From assembly GCF_023856365.1 (NCBI RefSeq), contig NC_064548.1, forward strand, positions 17,222,461-17,286,460: a stretch of 64,000 nucleotides of DNA, in the 5' to 3' direction. Source of the DNA: Brienomyrus brachyistius. Taxonomy: Eukaryota > Chordata > Actinopteri > Osteoglossiformes > Mormyridae. Of the stretch, positions 12,330 to 25,881 are shown in pieces. The translations under genes and the position numbers were made by a program. Numbering within the stretch: position 1 is the first letter of the stretch; each line of letters begins with the position of its first letter. The notes beneath the pieces were generated by a model. It was given only the letters and a program-made list of their open reading frames with translations. It was not told the DNA's origin and ran no database searches.

Positions 12330-15300
12330 ATATATTGAGATTGATTTGAAACATACTCATAGATGCCGTAAATCAAGACAATTAGCTGAAGTTGATGCTT
12401 GAGCTTCTTTATTATCAGTAGTTGTCTCTTTAATTATTATTTCATTCATTCATTCATTGACTCCCATACACAGATTTTATGCCCTGATCTTTCTGGGTAA
12501 TTATTCTGAAGTTATAGATAGTTATAATAGATGAACCCTTCATTGCTGTTTTGTGTCAGAATATGGGATTGTTTATCTCCCCCTTTTAGTGCGAATAAGA
12601 TAATAATGAAATTATTGGAAGAGGTTGACTGGGTAAAGTCACGCACTTCTGCACCTTCTTTTGCGATTAATAGCTGTGTTTGCTCAACAGGGGTCACTGT
12701 AGCATCTCCGTCTCCAGTCAGACCAGCACTGAAGAAGGCTGGAGAAGTTCTAGTCTCATGCTACGCTCTGAGATCCACAGCTTAGGGACACATTTCACAC
12801 TCACTCAGCTTTTGAACTTAACTGAACTACTATTTTTACCTGAGGATCAGTCCAACATTTTTAAAAATTAAAAAAAGATTTCCACTGATTTCTTGGTAAT
12901 GTGCGACACACAGACTTAAGCTTCAGATTGAACTGAAACAGACAGGAAAAGTAGGTAGGAAATAACACTATGTGACATATAGATATATTTGCAGACTGAA
13001 ATGTGTTCAAGGTTTAAACAGAACCAGACCTTGTTGTTATTGTATTTTGCCTTGGATTTGCAAACTGTATCAATGTTGAAATTTACTCATAAAAAACATC
13101 TAAATATCCCATCGCACTTTGAGAGAAACATCTCTCTAATGCACCAGTTTTGCTGTAATTGCTACATATTAAATTATTGCCCAAGGGAACACAGAACATA
13201 TAGAAATATGTCAATGCAGCGATTTTATGAGAAATGAAAGGGAATGTAAGGAATGTGTATGGTAAAACTGCAGTTCTACTCTCTGCTTCAAGTAAAGTTT
13301 GCATAATTGAAGTGTTTGGATCTTGAGAGCTTTTATTGTGGCCCAGAATATACTTAATATCAGAATTACCATGTGATGTAGTGTCAGCAAGGTACAGAAA
13401 TTAACAGCTTTCTTCCAACATACAGTAAGTAACCGGCGAACACCACATGCTGAACTTAATGAGTACACTAACCTAACTGTGGTTCTATGGCCAAGATGGA
13501 ATCATGGAAGGATCAAGTGTTTCTGTCAATGCAAGTTCCCCCCTGGGGTTAGATACTGCTGAGGTTTCACCGAAAGTCTACCATGGTGCGCTATGAAACT
13601 CGCAGTGAAACAACACACACAAAGCACAAGGAACCTGAACACAGATATAAAGCACCCCGATGTACATATCACATGATTTCTGTCTCATGGTTGTTTGAAC
13701 AGGACCTCATAGTGTACAGGTAGCCGACTGGATGGAAGGTTCTAAAATGAGGTGTGCTGGAGGAAGGTCCAAGAGTCAATGGTTGGAGAGGGTGAGAGAA
13801 AAAAAATAAGCACCAAAAGACGAAAACCAGACAAACAGATTAACTTTATTTATGTTAAACATCTGAACAGCAAATTTTGATGAACAAAGAAGTCAGTAAC
13901 CCATGAGATCATCCATCGAGCACACTTCAGGTGTTCTCCACAAGGTGCCAGCACAATTCTACTGTGGCTCTTGTTTGACCTCCAGTCTGGGGTAAGTTAG
14001 GACAAAGGCAGTGCCGCAGTTTTACGGTACTTTAATCATTTCGCAGAGGAACTCATCTGTCCTGCTTTTAGTTTGGAGTGCAGACAAAGGCTGGGGTTCA
14101 TGGCCAAGCAAAATGTTGTAAAAGTATACTACTGAAAGACAGCCTTACTGCAGTTTGTGAAATGGGAAAATACTACAATACTGTTGCCAAGCTCAACAGG
14201 TCTGTTGGATACGAGGCAGTGAGAAACCCAGTTCCACCCGTGAAACAGGAGTCAGAAGCTAGACGCCCAATTCCAACGAAATTCCAAAAATGTAACATTT
14301 CATCTAATGATGACTTACTGTCTGAGCTTTCTTTTTTGATCTAGGTTATGTTTCGGCTTTGAAAGAACAGCCGTAGGATTCATAATGAAATAATTTATTG
14401 CCATCGTATGGTGTCCATAGTGAATTTGCTTTGTTTTACAGTTCTGCGATTTGACTACAGCATTTCAGTACAGAATGTGGCATTGCTTGTTTATTAAGGA
14501 TGGTTGATACCCCTATGACCCCCCTCCACAGAATATATATGCCTTCATTACAGGGATCAATCAACACATACCTTTTATACAATAATTGAGGACAAACAGA
14601 TGTAAGAAATTCATCCTTCACAAGAATCTGCTCAGAGAGGCTGGTCTCTATTAGACAAAGTGGATCTTACGATTCCAGAAAAGGTTGAGGGGTCCCGGGA
14701 AGAGGTGGTAGCGCAGGAGAACTGTTGGGGAACGTCTGCAGTAGGTGCAGGTAGGGCTGCAATGGCCACCCGAATCCAGGGCTGATTTTTCTTCCCAGTC
14801 CGGCCCCGAGTGCAGGTGTGGTCAGGTCCAGGCAAGGTCCAAAGATAGAGGCTGTAGACAAGGTTAGGGTCCCCTAGTCTGTCATCTGAATGGGGGAAGA
14901 AAAAACTGTTTTGGAAGCAATAAAGGGCAGTCGAGGGTCACAGCCATTACTTCCCCAGCATCTGGCGGGAGTTTTTTTCTCTGGAAGGTTCACTGGTTGG
15001 AGCTTCCCTCTCCTTCCAAGGGTCACTGGCCTTTCTGCTGCACCTCTGGTCTCTGGGTAGTGGCATCCTTCCTAATCAGTGTCTTCCATCCATGGTAGCT
15101 TAGAGGGCGGAGCCTGTCAATCATTTTGGAGCCGCAATCGGTGTGGGGCTTCGTCTCTGGCGGCCCATGAATGGGCTCCGAGAGGCAGCTTCCTGATATG
15201 CAAGTGCTGATATCAGTCTGATTTAATAACACATGAACACATCATTAACTAAAAACGCATGATCACTTCATATAGTTGCATACGTGACTGGGAGATTTGG

Positions 15301-15780
15301 CAATACCGGTAACAGAGGCACAGTGGCTTGTTTTGCTGAATACCATCAGGAGATGGCTGATTTACCGAGAGACAGCAGAGAGCAAATAGCAGAGGCAGCA
15401 CCTGAAGAGCATATTAGAACGCTGGCAGCCATAGCAGAGGGTGCCATTATAAACACATCACAGTTAAACATTTGCACGCCATCTGTAAATGAGGCTGTCT
15501 TAGCAGGGGGGCTTTCGCAGCTGCCAAGCCCTCTGTCCTCCCAGAGCAGCGTCTCAGATATGTTATAAGCATTAAGCCCGAAAACACCATCTCCAAAAAT
15601 GCATCCTTCATATGGATTCTAGCTTTTCTCACCTGTCGGCTGATTTAGGTCAGATTCTACTTCTTACATTCTCATTGTTTGTTATTGACTGACCTAATTC
15701 ACAGATCTGCCAGTTATTAGCAAGTTGATCTAATTTGCAATAGGCTTGCATTTTCTTATATAATAGTGACACAGCATTCA
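12330..15780. other. Intergenic DNA, no supported gene
   Basis: Several short open frames (for example 14078-14344 and 15284-15568) lack convincing splice signals or family similarity. The GC-richer block 14660-15220 may be a repeat that I cannot name. Confidence 0.45.
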
Positions 15781-15784
15781 TCCC

Positions 15785-16012
15785 TGTGGGGAAATTGTGT
15801 TTTCTCATAACCCATTTTGCTCTCCATGAGACACACAGAGATCAAGTTTGGGGGTCCGGCATGAATTCTGCACCCCTGGAGCAATTGGAGTTAAGGGCCT
15901 TGCTTAAAAGCCTAACAAGTGGCATCATTCTGTCGGGCATGGGATTTGAACTAGCAACCTTCTGGTCATAAGTACAGAGCTTTGACCTACTGAGCTGCAC
16001 ACTGCCCCATAT
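15785..16012 (-). mobile_element. tRNA-derived SINE, family B (CCCCACAGGGATGAA tail)
   Basis: On the reverse strand the head reads GCAGCTCAGTAGGTCAAAGC (A-box) and GGTTGCTAGTTCAAATCCC (B-box). Then come TAAGCAAGGCCCTTAACTCC, CCAGGGGTGCAG, GGAGAGCAAAATGGG and an AATTTCCCCACAGGGATG tail. Confidence 0.75.
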
Positions 16013-17178
16013 ACGAATATAATACTGTGTCCATCATGAGGAAATGGACAATGAAGGTACATGAATGGATGCATAATAGTAGATTGACAACACATAATGG
16101 CAGTCATCAATGACAGATAGTACAGTATAAAGAATGAATTTCAGATCAAGTTGTATTTTGTTTTTTGCGTATATATACATTCAAATATAAAAATAGTAAG
16201 TAATTTTCATACAGAGAAAACCACCACAGATAATTATCATTATATGATCTTTCACGGTTACCCAGTGGCTACTGTTAACTAAGGAATTTTAAGACTTTTA
16301 TATACTCTTATGTGGGATAATTTGCAGTTTTCCTTTTTCTGGGTAACACACATGGAAAGTATTGAGAGAAGCACATCACAGAAGGCTGTTAAGCTATATC
16401 ACAAAAGACTCGTCTGAAAAGCTGCAGGACCGTCCAAAGTTTTAAAGACTTGCTCAAGAAGCTGCCAAAGTTCTGTCTTTGACCAATGCAATGAATTTAA
16501 TTTTAAATGTTAAGCAGAGATTATAAACAAGGACATTTCCTCCCCCAGAAACAACGTAGAACTTTATTGTGGATTAATTGCTTCTTTTGTACCTAGTAGC
16601 CATCTACTGCTTGGGGACGGAGAAATCTGGTTGCTATAATTTTTGTCAGCAGTCGAGCGCAAAGAAGCATGAAATTAATTGGAAAGGGGGTTATATCTTT
16701 GTGAGTGAGCAGAGGAAGTCTGGATTTATGAGTCAGGAAAACAGAGACTAGGAAGCTTTATGAAGAGTCACCACTGACAAAAAAGATGATCAATCATTGC
16801 ACTGGCATTCTGCAGACCGATAATATCCCATAGGTTATGTGAACTGGAAAAGCCACCCGACGTTGCACGACAGGCTTTGTGAAACGATCGTGATTAAACA
16901 AAACAGAAATGCCTGTGAGGCTGAATCCTCCCCCTTAGGACAAGAACTAAAGGGTCTTCAACAGGATGAAAACAACTAAGCAGTAAGATGTGCAAGGAGC
17001 TCCAAGACGCTTTATAAATCTACGGTCCGGCTGGGAAAGAGGCCTGTTTTATGTGTGGAGACCATGCAGCTCAGGATAAAATGTGCTCTGGAAAAGGAAA
17101 CCTTCCTACACACAGTATAGGCACAGTGGAGCCAGATACTAAGAGCACTGGTTCTCCAGGTATGAATCTTTCATTAGA
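16012..17178. other. Intergenic DNA, nothing recognised
   Basis: No gene, RNA or repeat family was recognised in this stretch. Confidence 0.4.
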
Positions 17179-17274
17179 AAAACTTCCAACTGTCAATTTA
17201 CAATAATTGGTAAAACTTCCATCCCTCAATTTACAATAATTGGTAAAACTCCCGTCTGTCAATTTACAAGAAAT
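17179..17274. repeat. 33-bp tandem repeat, about 2.9 copies
   Basis: Units start at 17179, 17212 and 17245 with AAAACTTCC; each holds TCAATTTACAATAATTGG or a close variant. The third unit decays at its end. Confidence 0.9.
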
Positions 17275-17837
17275 GCATACAGTAATTAGTTTTCATAAAC
17301 TGAAGGCTACTCTGGAAATTAAGGGATTTATTTAAAAAAATAAATAAATAGATAAATTAACAAACAAATAATAATAATTATAATAGTGAGATAAGATAAC
17401 ATAAGATAAGATTAGGATGTCAGAGTGAGTTTATATGAGGAAACAAAGTATCTGAAAATATTCACGAAAGGACAACATGCAGGTTCAAAACATTCACATT
17501 ATTAATGTGCATCGTTCTTTTGAACCGGTTTTCAATTTTAAAATAATCAAACTTTTTGCTGATCCACGCATTGCACACGTCTTATACAGTAGATTCTAAA
17601 AATCTAGAAATATTTCACAGATACTTCAAACATATAAAACCAACCTTTTTAAATTCACTTATATTTGCTTTTCATAGACTCCCCAAGGCCATGTTGCCTT
17701 CAGTGCCCCTCCTCATACCCTAATCCTTAACATTTGTACTGTGTTTTTGGGTGAAGGCGGAGCAAACTCAGCAGGTTTGTATGTCCCAATTCGGATTAAA
17801 GATACTGTCAGACCTCCATTCATTCCTGCATTAAACT

Positions 17838-17966
17838 TAATTTGATTCAATTTATTTTTATATAGTGCCTTTCACAACAGAGTCGTCCCAAAAAAGCTTT
17901 ACATGTGAGTGTGGTGATACTGTACATTCCTGTATCATTTATACAGAATAATTCAAAAACAGGGAA

Positions 17967-18027
<61 letters not shown>

Positions 18028-18300
18028 AAAAGAAAGCCAGATGACAACAGGAGAGAAATGAAAAACACCAAAGTAGGGAGGGAAAAAAACCTCTGGGGGT
18101 CAATTGGCATGCTACCATCATGGAAAAAAAGAGCGGGCTTGCTTTAGAGAGCAAGGTGTAAGCTGTGGTCAAGGCCAAAGCCAAAGTCCACTAATGAGTC
18201 TGTTCTCCACACCAGCCTGTGTAGGATGACGGATTGAAGGCTGCCCCCACGATGTTACAGTTCATAAGTCACATCTACAATGTCACCCTTTCATGAGGCT
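17838..18300 (+). repeat. Widespread fish repeat split by a (GAAA)n expansion
   Basis: The left edge CAATTTATTTTTATATAGTG, CTTTCACAACAGAGTCGTCC and the right part ACCTCTGGGGGTCAATTGG, AGAGCAAGGTGTAAGCTGTG belong to one fish repeat type as I recall it. An uninterrupted (GAAA)n tract at 17965-18027 sits in the middle. A shorter relative of its left edge is at 52979-53040. Confidence 0.6.
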
Positions 18301-18864
18301 GAACCAGGACTGCAGCCCAGACATGTTGGAAGGAAACACCAGCCCTTAACTATCATATTAGTACAAGAGAGCTGGCATGGGCTCAAATGGTCAGTTATCC
18401 TTAGGTTCCTTAAGGTCAGAAACCAGCAAGGCTTCTGACCAGGAGGCAAACTGCATTGATACTTAGATCAGAGCAGGTGTGTTACTTTGATGCATGTAAT
18501 CAAAACCGAGTAACGGCAGCCAAGCTAAATCTTTACCTGTTAGTACGCGTTACTTTAGCTCCATTGTCTCAGTTGGTCCTTCAACTGTGATGTAAGACCT
18601 GTGGACAAGAAGCTTCAGGAAAGCCCCTTTGAACTCTGTCCATGCTGTAACATGCTGCTTTTCTAACTTTCAATAGTTCTTTGCTGATTTGCTGATCTCT
18701 GATTTAACACAGAATGCAAGACAGCCAGGATCAGGCATATACCTGAAGAACAAGTACTTCTATAAAAGATAACATTGTCTTGCTCTAGTTTAATTTCTAA
18801 AAACTTCAATTTACAGAAAAGTGTGTCGGGCAGGAGGAGACATGTCTCTTGTATGACTTCTCTG

Positions 18865-19030
18865 CAGAGGTGGAGATTTCAGGTCCAGAAAGTACAAATA
18901 CACACCAGGATTTTGTTTCAACCAACCAGTTGAGCATAAAGAGTCACCAGTCACAGGAGCACTGACCTGGTTGGTTGACACAAAATCCTGGATAGATTTG
19001 TACTTTCTGGACCTGAAATCTCCACCGCTG
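18865..19030 (-). mobile_element. Palindromic hAT-like MITE, copy 1, with perfect 8-bp TSD
   Basis: Ends are CAGAGGTGGAGATTTCAGG and CCTGAAATCTCCACCGCTG. The arms pair over about 70 bases with few mismatches. CTTCTCTG flanks it on both sides (18857-18864 and 19031-19038), the 8-bp target duplication expected of hAT. The loop carries GAGCATAAAGAGTCAC, the reverse of copies 2, 4 and 5. Confidence 0.88.
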
Positions 19031-19949
19031 CTTCTCTGCAGGGTACTAATCAAACTCAATGGCCAATTCTTTCCTTCATTGCCCTTCCCTCCTATGCAAA
19101 CAAAAATCAGAAAGTTTGAGTTGCAGATTTTCCTCATGGGCCTTCACACGATCCACCAAAAGTCCCATAATATCATTTCACATTTGATGGCACGGCACTG
19201 AGGAGCATGAAGATCATCCTCCTCCTCCGCCAGCATCTGCTGCATTAAAAACAGCTGTTTTCCCACATGGTCTTCGTACCCTCAGCATCGGACAGATACA
19301 TACAACTGAGTAAATCAGTTAGCTGTGTAACCTCCTCCTGTCCACTATAGTACAGATTGCAATGGTCACACTTTACTTGAGGGGACATGAATAATGCAGT
19401 AGTACAGGTTTACTTAATGCAATACTTAACCAGTAACTGGGTGTTACATACTGATCTCATGGCTTATTCAAAGTTAATTAATCATGACAGCTCATGTATT
19501 CCATTCAGGCACTACAGTATATGAATTAGCTGTTAACTAACTAGTTAATAATGGTAAAGTTTCACTTGATGGTCAAAAATTACTTATATGGGTTTCGCCA
19601 TGAACTACATGAACTAGGTGACACAGGAGGCTGCCTACAGTAGGATGCCAACTTCTGAGGGGGCACCAACTTGCCCGCCAATTTCACTTTGGCTAGGACA
19701 GGGGGTGCTGGTGGTGATGTTCACTTAAGGTGCCCTGTGCCCCATGGGAACAATTTTTCTCAGCCTCGGTATTTGATAATGATTGTTGAGAAGGAGAGAA
19801 CCTGGCAAGTGTAAACCTGATCTTTTACATCCCATACTCTGTGTCTCAGTGAAAATGGCACCACAACCCACCAGTTGAGAGACTCCCTCTGCTGCCTCCA
19901 TACTCGATCTTTCTCCTTCTCCCTCACACCCTCCATGAATAGAAAAAGA

Positions 19950-19972
19950 GTAATGAAATGATATTTCATTAC
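19950..19972. repeat. Short perfect palindrome
   Basis: GTAATGAAAT and ATTTCATTAC are exact reverse complements separated by 3 bases. Confidence 0.8.
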
Positions 19973-20129
19973 ATTCTACAAAAAAATCAGACGGCATCAC
20001 ATCTGTACGCTAAAACACATTTCGTTTATTGCCCCATTCACTACAGTACGATGCTGGATTTCCTCACTTTCTGCCCTTTTTCCTTCTACATCAGCGTTTC
20101 CATTTACACATTTCCTACAGTCATCATAT

Positions 20130-20245
20130 CCATGATGTTTTCCCATCTTGTTCCTTGGGATTTCCTCCAGGCATACCGTACCACAATCTGTGCTGGAAAA
20201 GCGATTAGATGGATGGATGCATGCATGGATGCATGCATGCATGCA
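20130..20245 (+). mobile_element. SINE family A 3' fragment
   Basis: TTTTCCCATCTTGTTCC, GGATTTCCTCCAGGCATACC and GGAAAAGCGATTAGATGGATG match the family A 3' half and tail. The tail has drifted to GATG/GCATG repeats. Confidence 0.5.
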
Positions 20246-21111
20246 CATTTCATGCAAAGGACCTCATTGCCTGTAATGTAATAGAGAAGTTTTTGAGAAC
20301 AATGTGACACTAAATACAAAAAAATCCTGCGAACAAGAAAATACCTGTTTTTATTTCATGCTAGAATCAGGGTGGTAATGAATCCAGCTTTAAGCTTCGA
20401 ACTAGTATTATATGGATCCATGCTTCTATTACTTCTAATTAGTAACCTATACTATAGTCATTTACTGAGCCACATACTGTAAGTGACATGTGGCTTTATA
20501 TATGGAAATGTGCATTTTCAAGTACCTCTGCCTGTGACTGAAGAAAGAAAAAGGACAACATTGTAAAGCAGTACAGGCAGCACACTGGATGGGTAAGAAA
20601 CGCCTCCCTTTCTCCTTTTGGGTAGAGTTTGCCCATATTGCGTGCTGTCTGGCGCACAGCTCCAAGTGTGCAGAATACTGCGTGCATCAGAACACATGAG
20701 CAGGAGGCCTGGAGCCAGAACTTCTTCACAAACCCCCACCACCACCCTCCCGGCTCCGCAGCACGCCAGACCAAACTTTACTTTCCGTCTCCGTGACACT
20801 GGGAGACTTTGACCGAGTTCTATTAATCAAATCTCTGCATATTCTCACCAGGAGGCTACTTTTCTGTGGAGAAGAGAACAAACAGACAGGTATGCTGTCA
20901 GTCTCATTGCCTACTACCTCCCTCCTGACCCTTTGGCTTTTGACCATTTCAGATGCGAACAGAAAATCAGAGGTCAGTTTTAGACCGTGTGCATTGTTAG
21001 ACTGCACGTGTCATGTGGAAAATGCAGCTCACTGTTTAAACTTTTGCAGTAGGTGCCGAGCCTGTGGCCTGTCAGTCACTCCTAGCTTTATCAGAAGGAG
21101 CCATGCATGAT

Positions 21112-21350
21112 GAGTGGTTCAATGGCCTAAGTTGCTGTGTACGTGAGCCAAAGGTTGCTTGTTTGAGCCCCAGCCTTGAGTAGGACCTCTAACCTCCAGC
21201 TTCAGGGGTGCTACATGTTGCCTGACTTTGGCCTGCGACCCCTGCGACCCCTGCGACCCCCCCCCCCCCCCCCCCAAGCTACGGAGAGCAAGATGGGGAA
21301 TGCAAGAAGATTCCAATCAGCCTGGAGTTGTGCATTTAACAAATAAAGGA
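21112..21350 (+). mobile_element. SINE family B variant (AATAAAGGATTTATCAT tail)
   Basis: AGTGGTTCAATGGCCTAAG and GGTTGCTTGTTTGAGCCCC are tRNA-like A and B boxes. The body has CAGGGGTGCTACATGTTGCC, three GACCCCTGC units, a C-run (21257-21275) and GGAGAGCAAGATGGGG. The tail is AATAAAGGATTTATCATTC. Confidence 0.7.
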
Positions 21351-23150
21351 TTTATCATTCATATAAGGGCTCTGAACTTAATCACAACAATAGGATGGAA
21401 TTGAATTAAAGTTAACAACGTCTTATGGGTTTCCTAAAAGTTGTAAGGGGAAACCTACGGGCTTTTTACAGTATATGGTTTGGCTTTCTGGGACCTGGGA
21501 TTCTGGTTTATCAATCTGTGTCCATGTACTAATATCCAGTAACAAAATATTTAATTGCGAAAAACAGAGGTCAAAGATCAAAGCCCCAATCAAGTCACTA
21601 ACATAGTATTATATTAAAGTTTGTAATGCCTGACATTTGATTGAGCTAGCTACAAATTTAGATACAAATATCGCAAAAGGTAATCCAACATATATGGATG
21701 TAATAGTGCAGGCAACTTGGTTAATAATTCAATCAATCCATTTAAAAGCTGTGCAGAATCTCTCAAATGTCAGGCGATAATCATCAAAGACTAAGTGAGG
21801 GTGTCTGACCTTTACAGGATGGTAGTCTGTGACATATTTATTCTGGGTCTTAGGTGGAATGCAAGCCTCGTTTGCTCTGTCTGTTGCTGTGCTTGTTCTG
21901 GCAGGTTCTTCTTTGGAATTGCCCTGCTGCCCAAAGAGACATTCATCAGGTTCTATTTTGAATTTTCTGTTGATTCTTTGGTTTAAGGTACTAAACTGCA
22001 GGATGCAATCACACTTATTTGCCTGGATGGGAATCAAGCATGGATAGGGATGAAAGGGAAAATGTCAAGGCCAAAGAACCTGTTGGATTTTTGATGAACA
22101 GTCTAGGTCTGAACAGCACTTGTACTATTGCTGTTGTAATTATGGTTAGCACTTGTGTTCTCCATTGTGGGGCGCGTGTTCACCCTCTGTCTTGTGTGTA
22201 CCCTGTCCGATCCTCGCGTGTCCTTAGCTTTTTAAAAATCTCACACCCTGTGTACACCTTCCAGTTGGGCATTTGACCTCCTTGTGCTTCGGTTGTGTTT
22301 GGGTTCGGATTTCGTTGGGTTTCTGTTATAGTCGTATTAAGGACTGCAACTAAAGAGCGTGTTCGTCCCAGCGAGTAAGTCTCCTCGCCCTTTGCTGCTC
22401 TCGCGATGCCTTGGTCCGCCCGGCGCCACAATATATTACACTGTATGTCTCAGTATTACTTCTTTTAATGATGCTTAAAAGTTCAGGAAAGTAGGGTTTG
22501 AACCTGGTTTGGTTTTTGGTATTGTATCAAAAATAAACACGGACTGCTCTAGACAGCCGTCTGAGCACTGGAAATAAAAATAACTGACTTTCGCGGTCAT
22601 AGACTATAACAAAGTTTCCCCTAACCATTGCAGATTTTGGTTATAACTGTCAGAAACATTATAAACAATGGAAGCTCAAACAGAAACTATTAAGGCATCA
22701 TCTGGAAACCCAAGACAAATAAATGAATAATGTGATCTACCCTGAACTATTTGTGCCGACATACAATTCTGAGAGTATTGTCTGAATTAAAGGTTGTGAC
22801 AGCTTAATTATTTTATGATGCCATTTAGTTTTAATGGGGTTGTTTGTCCATGGAGTTGTTTCAATACTTTTAAAACTATCCGGTGTCTTATTTTGTTGCA
22901 TAGTCTGTTATATATTTAATTAAATGAGAGCAGGTGGATGTGTAATAAAGATGCTGTTATGAGCATGTTGAAGAAGAACTATCACTAAAAGCTGCATCCA
23001 AATTTTTCCAAATTGTTCTCAAACATTTGGAGAAAAAAGGTGTAAACCATTAATAGGAAGAACACATTTTCATCATTCAGGCACACTGGATGGATATGTT
23101 ATTTTTTTTTAGGTTGGCAGCCCAGTGGCACAGTAAATATTTGGCGAGTT
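21350..23150. other. Intergenic DNA, nothing supported
   Basis: Only short frames are present and no family is recognised. The GC-richer stretch 22140-22430 is unexplained. Confidence 0.4.
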
Positions 23151-23460
23151 TAACGATAAATGAATTCAAGTTTTAAAAACAAATGTCAGCAGACATTGAA
23201 CAGCGACTGGATATTTAAACGAGATGATGATTCAAAACATACCTCTAAATCAACCATGAAGTATTTACAGAAAAAAGGTGATGATTTTGAAATGGCTGTT
23301 GCCGTTCCCAGACTTCAATATTGTTGGAAATCTGTTTGGAGTTCTCAGACATGTAGTGCGTGCAAGAGTCATAAAACTTATTTCTGAGCTAGAAGACTTC
23401 TTCAAGGTAGGAGAGAAATCCAACAGCAGGAGCAGAAATGCTACAGAGAATGCAATATGG
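23150..23460 (+). pseudogene. Tc1/mariner transposase relic A
   Basis: A frame at 23205-23275 carries DDDSKHTSKSTMKYLQKK, clearly the second catalytic block of Tc1-like transposases (family form DNDPKHTSK). Downstream similarity (SPDFN-type and NLWG-type motifs) continues in another frame to about 23345. Inactive. Confidence 0.75.
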
Positions 23461-25200
23461 TTGACTACAGCGAACATTTGTACATTGAATTTGCCAATAA
23501 AGGAGTTAACTGACAGGACATTAACTTTTTAATGGGTCATATCCAATCAGTATATACACATGTAACATAGAAATGATCAGTAATCATGCACATAAATTTG
23601 CAGGAATATATCGTGATTAATTAAGGAACCGGCTGGGTAAGCTTGTGTTCGCTTACATGCTTATTTATATATTTATTTAAATGTATTGAAATCATATGAT
23701 GGGCCAAATATTATTCAATTTATTTTCACAAATAAGAAATAATTATATAAGACGTATTCCCTGGAATCAGACATTTAAAGGGTGCGTCTTGAATATCACC
23801 TGAGCTTCAGACTAATTGTAGCAATTTCGCTGTCACTGATCGTCGCAGGGAGCAGTCATTAGCCCATGCTCCTCGTCTGTACTGTAAGTATCGGGTATGT
23901 GAGTTTAGCAAGTATGTGGGGTTACAGTATATGGTGTCTGTACCCTGTGATGTACCCTCGCAATCACTATGGACTATGGGCGCCACAGGAAATACATGGA
24001 GAGAAAATGTAAAAACCAAGCAAGTTTAAACCCCCAACCCAACACATTAGACATACTGTAGTACCCAGGAGTTACCCTGTTATCTATTTATTTGTTTGTT
24101 GGGATGTCCAACAGGCATAAAATGCATTTGTTTGTTATACAAAGCCAAGCAGAAGTGTCGGCATTTTACTGACACTAGATCATTTCAAAACCCTGCTTCA
24201 GGGCCTTTAAAAGTATCTACGTGGACTTAGTCAAATAGTCACTAAACATGTCTTCCATGTTAGCTCACTCTTGAAAACCCTGGTAACAAATTAAATATGC
24301 CTTGGCAACCATTTAACAGCCACAGAAGGCTTTTTTAGAAGTTTGTTTCAAAATAATAAAAACGGTTCCTCTTTGGCAAAGGTAAAGGGAAAGAACAAAA
24401 AACCCCCATAAATTGATTCGTTGTCCTAACGTGAGAAACAAACATTCGAATAGATATGTGCACATTTCCACATTCCTCCATTACCTCCCCCTGGTTTGTG
24501 ACCCAAATCAAAACCTTCCCAGAGCCTCAGATGAGTGTTGTCTGTTCTTACCCCATTCCTTACACTAGCTACACGTATCTTTGAAGGATATTACGGTAGC
24601 TGAAAATGCTTTAAAAATGCCACATTAGGAAATTTAGTAGACGCTCTTACATTATTAGTGTTATTATTTTCACCTGATACATTGTCTACTTTTATGTCAC
24701 CAAACGCAATACCTGTTATATATATTTGGTATGAAGTCCTTATATTGACCTAATAAATCTGTCTTTGTTACTGTTAATTTGAGCATTTGAACTCTGGATA
24801 ATCAATCCACCCAAATTGAACAGCTTATCTGCTTATCTGGTGGGGGGTAAGAATTATTGAAAGGAGGTAAAAATTAGTGGTAAAAGTTCATGGGTTTAAG
24901 AAGACAGACCATGTGCTTACCATGTGCCATGTGTATAAAGTATCCGGAAACAAAGGACTAAATGTGTTTTGTTAGTGAAAGTGCTTCCTTCGTGCTCATA
25001 ATACAGTAAAAGTGATGAGAAACACATGACACTATGAATCTTTCTGGCATTACCATCAAAGGTGCGTAATAAAATGAAATGCAAACTAAACAGCCATTTA
25101 GCAAGAAAAATAAAGACTCATTTGGACGTAGTGGTGCTCTTTAAGAACCCTGGGAGCAGCAAAAAGGAAGTGCTGTGTTCGTGTGATAATTACTGACATA
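23460..25200. other. Intergenic DNA
   Basis: No gene is seen. A weak family A SINE similarity (about 23940-24050, reverse orientation) is possible. Confidence 0.4.
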
Positions 25201-25202
25201 AG

Positions 25203-25365
25203 CTAATATGGAGAGTTCAGGCCCAGAAGTGAAAATCCAGACCAAGATTTTGTTTCAACCCACCAGCTGAGTACTCTGTCACTGTGACTCTTTATACACA
25301 ATCGGTTGGTTTAATCAAAATCTGGATTTTTTTGGACCTGAACTATTCACCTCTGTAAATGTGTA
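25203..25365 (+). mobile_element. Palindromic hAT-like MITE, copy 2
   Basis: GTTCAGGCCCAGAAGTGAAAATCC and its mirror GGATTTTTTTGGACCTGAAC bracket GATTTTGTTTCAACC and the loop TGTGACTCTTTATAC. The right end CACCTCTG is kept and the left end is decayed. Confidence 0.75.
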
Positions 25366-25881
25366 TTTATACCCATTCCAGGGTTCTTTACTCTGGCGTG
25401 TTATTACTGGGCATACCCAGCCCTGATTCTTACAATAGCAACACAAATTATACATGTGGATTTGCAAGTAAGACCCGAATGACTTCTATCAATATTTCAC
25501 TTTTTCATTTTTAAAATTGCATCAGCTCAAAGCAATTCAGCATGAGCAGCATACCGTATATCAGGATAATCCCAAGGAAATTCACGTTTGTGCGTAATTG
25601 ATGTTGCCCAGGTCACGTCGGGTTGCATATGTACTGTAAGGCAGGGTTAGCTTTCAGAGTTTGGATGAACCTGTATTGCTGCTCCTCATCCCAACATGGT
25701 GATCAGAGTCAGAGGAGATTCTAATGGTCCTGTGTTCAATCTGAGCCTCAAACATACCAGATGGGCCTGAAATAAGGATGAAGTATATGAGGAGACACCT
25801 ATCTGGATGTATTCGAACAGCATCTGCGTGAGAAGGTGATTCCAGGCCCCTTTAAAGCGAAACAGCAATGTCACCAAAAAC

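Noticed and set aside
14078..14344. 88-codon forward frame with mixed composition
   Set aside because: No recognised domain, splice signals or codon bias; kept as unassigned DNA.
17847..18184. Frames with FLSFFLSF or KERKKERK runs
   Set aside because: They are translations of the (GAAA)n tract.
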